DNA of 9,321 nucleotides from an uncultured Bacilli bacterium (GTDB taxonomy: Bacteria; Bacillota_I; Bacilli_A; RF39; UBA660), in contig CANQKU010000038.1 of assembly GCA_947624535.1 (NCBI GenBank), positions 1 through 9,321 of the forward strand. Direction: 5' to 3'. A program made the translations under genes and the position numbers. Below are positions 5,332 through 9,321 of the stretch, in pieces. A model generated the notes under the pieces. The model was given only the letters and a program-made list of their open reading frames with translations. It ran no database searches and had not been told where the DNA came from. Positions within the stretch are counted from its first letter, which is position 1, and each line of letters opens with the position of its first letter.

Positions 5332-5340
5332 ATTATATCA
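5332..5340 (-). promoter_or_regulatory. Extended -10 promoter of toxin 2 (minus strand)
   Basis: TGATATAAT on the minus strand is a full extended -10. The best -35 candidate, TTGCAT, is 19 nt upstream and aligns with the TTGTAC -35 of toxin 1 if a 2-nt A-tract expansion is allowed. Confidence 0.7.
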
Positions 5341-5401
5341 AACAAGTGTTTTTTTAATGCAATACTTATGTATTAAATTTTATAATTAAGTAGAAAAATA
5401 A

Positions 5402-5429
5402 TTGCTTTTTTAAAACTATTTGTTATAAT
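5402..5429 (+). promoter_or_regulatory. Promoter of the lipoprotein gene
   Basis: An extended -10, TGTTATAAT, lies at 5421-5429, with TTGCTT at 5402-5407 as a weak -35 (16-nt spacer). Confidence 0.65.
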
Positions 5430-5444
5430 AATTCGATAAGAAGC

Positions 5445-5476
5445 GCTAAAATTAGACATTATCGCAGGATTTTAGC
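5445..5476 (+). promoter_or_regulatory. Inverted repeat in the leader of the lipoprotein gene
   Basis: GCTAAAAT (5445-5452) and ATTTTAGC (5469-5476) form a perfect 8-bp inverted repeat between the promoter and the ribosome binding site. It could be an mRNA leader hairpin or an operator just downstream of the transcription start; the sequence does not decide which. Confidence 0.45.
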
Positions 5477-5498
5477 TATAAGAAAGGAAGAATAACAA

Positions 5499-6143
5499 AT
5501 GAAAAAAGTAAAAAATTTAATTTTAATTATGATTTTAGCTTTAGCTTTAACAGGTTGTGGTGCTAAAGATCTTAATCAAGAAATGGAAAAACTAAAAGAA
5601 CAGTTAGATAACACTCAACAAGAAGTTGAAGATCTAAATAAGGAAGACTTAATAAAACAAGTAAAGAGAAGTAATGAAAAGATTGAAACTTTAGAAGAAG
5701 AATTAGCTACTGCTAAACAACAAATTGAACAATTATCTAATGAAAATAATACTACTGATAATTTAAAAATGACAATTAACTCTAATAACAAGAAAATTGA
5801 AGAGTTAACTCAAAATAACTTAGCTTTAACTAATAAAGTATCTTCTTTAGAAGCTACTAATAAAACATTAAATTCAACAATTAGTTATATTAAAAATAAT
5901 CAATCATCTAATAATAAATACACAATAACAAAAGAACAATTAGTTGGTAAATGGCAAAACAAAAATGATGATGATAATACAGTATATGAATTTACTGAAA
6001 ATTCTGAAGTTGTTGATAATAACTGGGTTATTGTAGAAATTAGTTATGAAAGTGGAAAAAAATCTACTTGGGGTATGCCATATCTATATAAAGATGGAAT
6101 TCTTTATGTACCTGAGGCGGTTCTTGTAAAAATAGAAGATTAG
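5499..6143 (+). CDS. Coiled-coil lipoprotein with a small C-terminal domain, function unknown
   Basis: A 214-residue predicted lipoprotein. The signal peptide (MKKVKN plus a hydrophobic core) ends in the lipobox LTGC with the lipidated Cys at residue 20, so it should be anchored to the outer face of the cytoplasmic membrane. Residues about 25-133 are rich in Glu, Lys, Gln and Asn with Leu/Ile heptads, a long coiled coil that probably acts as a stalk or multimerises. After a short Asn/Ser linker, residues 141-214 form a compact domain beginning ITKEQLVGKW and ending in short beta-like strands (WVIVEISY, ILYVPEAVLVKI). The LVGKW...YEF opening recalls lipocalin-like domains, but that is a weak resemblance. 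AAAGGA about 9-10 nt before the ATG supports the start. Its own promoter and a downstream terminator suggest a single-gene transcript. Confidence 0.8.
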   Translation: MKKVKNLILIMILALALTGCGAKDLNQEMEKLKEQLDNTQQEVEDLNKEDLIKQVKRSNEKIETLEEELATAKQQIEQLSNENNTTDNLKMTINSNNKKIEELTQNNLALTNKVSSLEATNKTLNSTISYIKNNQSSNNKYTITKEQLVGKWQNKNDDDNTVYEFTENSEVVDNNWVIVEISYESGKKSTWGMPYLYKDGILYVPEAVLVKIED

Positions 6144-6234
6144 AAAAATACAATAATCTAGAAGTTAAAGAAACTCTTATTCCTATGACTAGGCTAAGAG
6201 CAATATTAAAAAGAAGAAAAGAAATATGATTTGA

Positions 6235-6260
6235 GGACTTTTATATAAAAGTTCTTTTTT
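6235..6260 (+). terminator. Intrinsic terminator downstream of the lipoprotein gene
   Basis: GGACTTTTA and TAAAAGTTC form a 9-bp stem with one G-T pair, followed by TTTTTT (6255-6260). Confidence 0.85.
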
Positions 6261-6373
6261 CTTAACTATAATATATTCATATAAAATTTATTTAATAATT
6301 ATTTGACAGTAAACTATATAAGTTAAAGTATTAATAACAAAAATAATAAAAGATACGAAAAGTCTAAAAAATG

Positions 6374-6382
6374 TGTTATAAT
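6374..6382 (+). promoter_or_regulatory. Extended -10 promoter of the 6416-7438 gene
   Basis: TGTTATAAT is a perfect extended -10. It overlaps the first codons of the longest possible reading frame (ATG at 6371) and therefore argues that translation starts downstream of it. Confidence 0.7.
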
Positions 6383-6415
6383 TTACTTGAGGATATAAAT
6401 TTGGAGGTTTCGAAG

Positions 6416-7438
6416 TTGAATATGAAAGATTTTTTGTTTAAATTTAGAGAAAAAATTACAAAGTCTACTAATAAAGATGATTTAAAAGATGATTCTAATA
6501 TAGTTAATTTAGATGAAAAAATTGATCAATTTATTAAGTGGAATAAAGAATGCATGGTGGAAAATAATAATTCTGATATTGAAAAATATTATCTTTGTGT
6601 AAAACTTAAAAGTTTAATAGAAAAGATTGCCATATGGTATGAATTAAGATATTCAGATTATGAAGTTAATAGATTAATAGATTATAATAAAGAAGCTTAT
6701 GATGATTGGAACTCTATTAATATGCGTTTATTTATAAAATCATTACCTATAGAAGATAGAATTTATTTTTCAAATCCAAAATATAGAGATATAGTTTATT
6801 TAGAACCTAAACATAGGTCTGCTCATCTTCATTTAACAGATGATGGCTTTGTAGAAAGTGCTGAAGATATTTCCAATTATACTATGTTAAATGTGTTTAC
6901 TAAACCTGTTATAAAAGACGAGGAATTAACAGGTATGCATTTAAAAGAAGTAGTAGAATTATTTAAAAATAGAGGTATTAGCTTACCTGAAAATAATGAA
7001 TTAGAACAAGCAATTGAAGAGTTTGATAATTTATCATATCAAAGAGAGGGTATGTTAAATTGTGCCATGTATAGAATTATAGAGCGTGGTGGAAGAAGAA
7101 TGGGTCCTCGTAGAGCTTTCTTATTTGCTAAAGAATTTAATAGAAATAAAGATATTCCAATGAAGTATGCAGTTGATTATTCAGATGCTGGCTTGAGAAC
7201 ATTTATAAATGAATACCTAAAATCTGGTGGAGTTAAAGATTTAGAGTGTTACATAGATTATTTTTCAAGTAAAAATAAAAATGACTCATTAGATACAATC
7301 TCAATTCAGGAATTAATTATAACAAAAAATCATAGTGCTAAAAGTTTTTATACACCAGAAGAAGATGAACTTCATCAAAGACTAATTAATACTTTGTCAA
7401 ATCATGCTAAAGTAAAACAATTAACTAAAAAGAACTAA
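6416..7438 (+). CDS. Cytosolic protein of unknown family
   Basis: A 340-residue protein that I do not recognise. It has no signal peptide or membrane segment and is rich in Asp, Glu, Lys and Asn. Visible features are an amphipathic helical N-terminal half (with WNKEC and IAIWYELRYSDYEVNRL), a central LEPKHRSAHLHLTDDGF segment near 130-145, and a conspicuous basic, glycine-rich block, RIIERGGRRMGPRRAFLFAK, near 220-239, the likeliest conserved core or nucleic-acid contact. The reading frame is open from an ATG at 6371, but that lies inside the promoter -10. GGAGGT at 6403-6408 is 7 nt before TTG 6416 and 13 nt before ATG 6422, so I take TTG 6416, with ATG 6422 as the alternative. The gene stands alone between its own promoter and a terminator. 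Confidence 0.75.
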   Translation: MNMKDFLFKFREKITKSTNKDDLKDDSNIVNLDEKIDQFIKWNKECMVENNNSDIEKYYLCVKLKSLIEKIAIWYELRYSDYEVNRLIDYNKEAYDDWNSINMRLFIKSLPIEDRIYFSNPKYRDIVYLEPKHRSAHLHLTDDGFVESAEDISNYTMLNVFTKPVIKDEELTGMHLKEVVELFKNRGISLPENNELEQAIEEFDNLSYQREGMLNCAMYRIIERGGRRMGPRRAFLFAKEFNRNKDIPMKYAVDYSDAGLRTFINEYLKSGGVKDLECYIDYFSSKNKNDSLDTISIQELIITKNHSAKSFYTPEEDELHQRLINTLSNHAKVKQLTKKN

Positions 7439-7458
7439 TAATAATTTTAGCTCTTTTT
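7427..7458 (+). terminator. Terminator at the end of the 6416-7438 gene
   Basis: AAAAAGA..CTAA (7427-7438) pairs with TTAG..TCTTTTT (7447-7458), with one mismatch and an 8-nt loop. The stem contains the last codons and stop of the gene, and the T-run is part of the stem. The A-run/T-run symmetry would let it work in both directions. Confidence 0.6.
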
Positions 7459-7554
7459 AATTGTTATTTTACATAGATACTAGATTTAATCAAACCTATT
7501 ATCCTCTTTCATATTAAGTTATTATAGCATCCTCTATCATTTTATAGGTGATTA

Positions 7555-7583
7555 TTGATACATTTCATATTTTTTGATAAAAT
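7555..7583 (+). promoter_or_regulatory. Promoter of the ylbF-rsmD operon
   Basis: TTGATA (7555-7560), a 17-nt spacer and TAAAAT (7578-7583) preceded by TGA form a near-consensus, extended -10 promoter about 32 nt before the ylbF start. Confidence 0.75.
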
Positions 7584-7614
7584 ATTAAAGAGTAGATAAA
7601 TAATGGAGGAATAC

Positions 7615-7899
7615 ATGTTAGAATTATATGAAAAACTAGATGAGTTAAAAAAATTATTAAATTCATTACCTGTTTTTATAGAAATAGATGATCTTCTAAA
7701 TAAAATTTATAGTAATCCAGATTTAGTAGAAAAACTAACGAAGTATCATGAGAGTAAAGATATAAGCTTGAGAGATGAACTACTTCATAATCCACTTATT
7801 GCTAAGTATAAACTTTTTGAAAATGAGGTTAATTTTTTAATATTACAAATAAATCAAAAACTAAATTCTATTAGTGGTAGGGGAGGTTTGTGTGAATGA
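7615..7899 (+). CDS. ylbF: YlbF/YmcA-family protein
   Basis: A small all-helical cytosolic protein (94 residues) of the Com_YlbF family. In Bacillus subtilis YlbF is part of the YmcA-YlbF-YaaT complex, which influences RNase Y-dependent mRNA maturation, competence and biofilm formation. The C-terminal half has the family pattern: NPLIAKYKLFENEVNFLILQINQKLN near residues 58-83, preceded by a variable charged helix. The start is placed at the ATG at 7615, since GGAGG (7605-7609) is 5 nt upstream; the in-frame ATG at 7603 overlaps that ribosome binding site. The TGA stop overlaps the ATG of rsmD (ATGA at 7896-7899), so the two are translationally coupled. The ylbF-rsmD neighbourhood also exists in B. 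subtilis (ylbF...ylbH), which supports the call. It could instead be a YmcA-like paralogue. Confidence 0.8.
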   Translation: MLELYEKLDELKKLLNSLPVFIEIDDLLNKIYSNPDLVEKLTKYHESKDISLRDELLHNPLIAKYKLFENEVNFLILQINQKLNSISGRGGLCE

Positions 7900-8438
7900 A
7901 AATAATTAGTGGTAGTTTAGGTGGAAGAAATATCTTAGGTTATGACTTAGATGGAACTAGACCTACGATGAGTAGAGTTAAAGAAAGTATTTTTGCTATT
8001 TTACAAGATGATATTTCAAATAGTGTTTGTCTAGATTTATTTTCTGGTAGTGGTAACTTAGGAATAGAAGCGATTAGTCAAGGAGCTAAATATTGTTATT
8101 TTAATGATGTTAACAGTAAGGCATTTAATATAATAAAGAAAAATATCTCTACATTAGATATTACAAATAAATCAAATATATTAAATATGGATTATCAAAC
8201 TGCTTTAAAAACTTTGGCTAATACTAAAATAGATATAGTTTTTTTAGATCCTCCATATCAAACAAATTATATAGAAAATTGTCTTAAAATTATGGAAAAC
8301 AGTAATATACTTAATAGTGGTAGTTTAGTTATTTGTGAAAGTGATGACTTTAAAAAGATAGTATATAGTGATAAATTTGACTTAGTAAAATTTAAAAAAT
8401 ATGGTAATAAGTGGGTAGTTATCTTAAGAAAAATATGA
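7896..8438 (+). CDS. rsmD: 16S rRNA (guanine(966)-N2)-methyltransferase RsmD
   Basis: An SAM-dependent methyltransferase that modifies G966 of 16S rRNA in the assembling 30S subunit. The 180-residue length is normal. Key motifs: IISGSLGGRNI at the N-terminus, TRPTMSRVKESIFAIL at 21-36 (family TRPT.DRV.E..F..L), the SAM-binding LDLFSGSGNLGIEA at 46-59, an acidic strand end FNDVN at 69-73, and the catalytic DPPY at 118-121. The only departure from the usual sequence is Ser in place of the Asp of TRPT.D. GGGAGGT (7881-7887) is 8 nt before the ATG and overlaps the end of ylbF. The usual B. subtilis follower coaD is absent here; a pilin-like gene follows instead. Confidence 0.95.
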   Translation: MKIISGSLGGRNILGYDLDGTRPTMSRVKESIFAILQDDISNSVCLDLFSGSGNLGIEAISQGAKYCYFNDVNSKAFNIIKKNISTLDITNKSNILNMDYQTALKTLANTKIDIVFLDPPYQTNYIENCLKIMENSNILNSGSLVICESDDFKKIVYSDKFDLVKFKKYGNKWVVILRKI

Positions 8439-8469
8439 TATGCTTAAAATAGGTAGGGTTGTGATAAGT

Positions 8470-9132
8470 GTGAAACAATTAAATAATAAAGGGTTTGCTA
8501 TTTCTACGATATTATATGGACTATTAGTAGTTATGATACTTTTGATGACGTTACTTATGAGTACTATGTCTTTTGCTAGAAATAATAATAAAAAGTTTGT
8601 TGAAGAAATTATTAAAAATTTAGATGGAACTCGTATTTCTACAAAAAAAATCATATGTAAAAAGAAAGAGGGGGGAGTTGAGTTTACACCTGGTGAAGAA
8701 ATAAATTGTGATGTTAATGGTGATAGTCAATATGTAACTGTCTTTAATTATATTACTTCTAAAGATAATAAAGCTATTTTAATAAGTAAAGATAATCTTG
8801 CTGGTGTTAATACTAATTTTACTAATATATCTAATAGTTTAAAAACAGCTACTCAGTCTTGGACTAATGTTACTAATCCCGTTAGACTTCTTAGGTTTGA
8901 TGAGGTAAATGCTAATTGTAATCCAACTAACACTATTCCTGTTACTGTAAATAATTCTTTGAATGCTTATTGTGCCTATTTAGCTAATTCAACTTATTGG
9001 CTTGAAACTTCTATTGATGCTAATAATGCTTATTTTATTAATTCTTCTAGTAAAGCAGTTGCATCTCAAAATAAAGCAACTTCTATGGGGCTTAGATCAG
9101 TTATTGAAGTAGACTTAGAAAATATAGAATAA
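8470..9132 (+). CDS. Pilin-like surface protein with a non-canonical prepilin leader
   Basis: A 220-residue protein with a type IV prepilin-like N-terminus: a short basic leader (MKQLNNKG), a likely PilD cleavage site between Gly8 and Phe9, then FAIST followed by about 20 hydrophobic residues and a charged helix (FARNNNKKFVEEIIKNL). The conserved Glu at mature position 5 is Thr here. The C-terminal region has four cysteines (63, 80, 150 and 168, possible disulfides) and a tail YWLETS...AYFINSS...GLRSVIEV (about 176-214) recalling the YWLRS...GVRPAL pattern of Firmicutes DUF6273-type, C-type-lectin/FGE-like domains; this is an impression, not a search result. The start is uncertain: GTG 8470 gives a typical leader and has AGGTAGGG (8451-8458) 11 nt upstream, whereas GTG 8461 and ATG 8440 would lengthen the leader. 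It follows rsmD by 31 nt and ends at a hairpin that is also an HrcA-type operator. Confidence 0.72.
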   Translation: MKQLNNKGFAISTILYGLLVVMILLMTLLMSTMSFARNNNKKFVEEIIKNLDGTRISTKKIICKKKEGGVEFTPGEEINCDVNGDSQYVTVFNYITSKDNKAILISKDNLAGVNTNFTNISNSLKTATQSWTNVTNPVRLLRFDEVNANCNPTNTIPVTVNNSLNAYCAYLANSTYWLETSIDANNAYFINSSSKAVASQNKATSMGLRSVIEVDLENIE

Positions 9133-9141
9133 ACTTTTAAA

Positions 9142-9177
9142 AAAATTAGCACTTTCATGTTGACAAGTGCTAATTTT
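9142..9177 (+). promoter_or_regulatory. CIRCE-like operator 1, also a likely terminator of the pilin-like gene
   Basis: AAAATTAGCACTT (9142-9154) and AAGTGCTAATTTT (9165-9177) form a perfect 13-bp inverted repeat. The core matches the CIRCE half-sites TTAGCACT/AGTGCTAA, but the spacing is one nucleotide longer than the canonical element. The right arm overlaps the last base of the hrcA -35. As RNA, the stem ends in TTTT, so it may also terminate the upstream transcript. Confidence 0.75.
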
Positions 9178-9188
9178 AGTCATATAAT
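9160..9188 (+). promoter_or_regulatory. Consensus promoter of the hrcA operon
   Basis: TTGACA (9160-9165), 17 nt and TATAAT (9183-9188) match the vegetative sigma factor consensus at all twelve positions. It lies between, and partly inside, two CIRCE-type repeats, so strong transcription held down by HrcA is expected. Confidence 0.92.
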
Positions 9189-9192
9189 AATT

Positions 9193-9219
9193 TTAGCACT
9201 CGTAAAATTATAGTGCTAG
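9193..9219 (+). promoter_or_regulatory. CIRCE operator 2 (HrcA-binding site)
   Basis: TTAGCACTC-N9-TAGTGCTAG is the canonical 27-bp architecture with 16 of the 18 half-site bases matching TTAGCACTC/GAGTGCTAA. The right half-site overlaps the AGGAGG ribosome binding site (9218-9223), so in the mRNA the inverted repeat could also affect translation. Confidence 0.9.
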
Positions 9220-9230
9220 GAGGTTAAAAA

Positions 9231-9321
9231 ATGTTGACTAAAAGACAAGAAGATATTCTAAAGTTAATAGTTGAACATTATATAAAACTAGCAAAACCAA
9301 TTAGTTCTAATTTGATTTGTA
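9231..9321 (+). CDS. hrcA: Heat-inducible transcription repressor HrcA (N-terminal part, cut by window edge)
   Basis: The first 30 codons are present. MLTKRQEDILKLIVEHYIKL and the following AKPISSNLI match the winged-helix start of HrcA, whose typical form is L..RQ..IL..IV..YI....P(I/V)GS. HrcA binds CIRCE and represses the class I heat-shock genes, usually hrcA-grpE-dnaK-dnaJ, with GroEL as co-modulator. AGGAGG at 9218-9223 is 7 nt before the ATG. The two CIRCE-type repeats immediately upstream fit autoregulation. The rest of the gene and any chaperone genes lie beyond the window. Confidence 0.93.
   Translation, partial: MLTKRQEDILKLIVEHYIKLAKPISSNLIC

Noticed and set aside
4517..5340. tRNA-Arg 3' end as an integration (att) site for the toxin-antitoxin-like region
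   Set aside because: I looked for a repeat of the tRNA 3' end (TTCGAATCTGCCC...) downstream and found none in the window, and no integrase gene is present.
6303..6308. TTGACA upstream of the 6416-7438 gene as a -35
   Set aside because: No TATAAT-like hexamer lies 16-18 nt downstream; the extended -10 at 6374-6382 is too far away to use it.
8424..8654. A 76-codon minus-strand open frame across the rsmD end and the pilin-like gene start
   Set aside because: It is antisense to two well-supported genes, has no ribosome binding site and its composition mirrors the opposite strand; it is a shadow frame.

Overview
The window is a strongly AT-rich bacterial chromosome segment. TGA is used as a stop (7897-7899, 8436-8438), so this is the standard bacterial code and not the Mycoplasma code. 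A DnaD-fold replication initiator (DnaB of the Bacilli type), a YlbF-RsmD gene pair, and hrcA with CIRCE operators point to a low-GC Firmicute. An uncultured gut-type Bacilli/Mollicutes-related lineage is my guess; the lineage cannot be fixed from sequence reading alone.

Layout: 104-2405 holds a short type IV pilus / competence-pseudopilus operon with the inner-membrane platform protein PilC and the prepilin peptidase PilD. The replication initiation gene dnaB follows (2461-3765). A promoter whose spacer is a perfect 14-bp palindrome then drives a small HD-domain protein (3959-4462). A tRNA-Arg(CCT) gene lies at 4517-4593.

The most interesting region is 4605-5340, which has no long ORF. It contains two tandem type I toxin-antitoxin-like modules. 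Each has a 25-29 residue, almost purely hydrophobic peptide on the minus strand (4779-4868 and 5177-5254) with a good ribosome binding site and an extended -10 promoter. Facing it from the plus strand is a roughly 111-nt RNA with a near-consensus promoter and an intrinsic terminator at the toxin stop codon. The two antitoxin promoters and RNA 5' ends are nearly identical (47/48 bp), whereas the toxin-specific parts differ. In each module the predicted first ~30 nt of the toxin mRNA is complementary to its own 3' end. The sequences are unrelated between modules but the pairing is kept in both, a covariation pattern that suggests a locked full-length toxin mRNA.

The right part holds a coiled-coil lipoprotein (5499-6143), a cytosolic protein of unknown family (6416-7438), and an operon of a YlbF-family protein and the 16S rRNA methyltransferase RsmD, followed closely by an unusual pilin-like protein lacking the canonical Glu5 (8470-9132). 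The window ends in the first 30 codons of hrcA, behind a perfect-consensus promoter bracketed by two CIRCE-type inverted repeats.

PilC and PilD at the left and the pilin-like protein at the right could belong to one surface machine, with PilD processing the pilin. This is inference, because the genes are about 6 kb apart and no PilB ATPase is visible.
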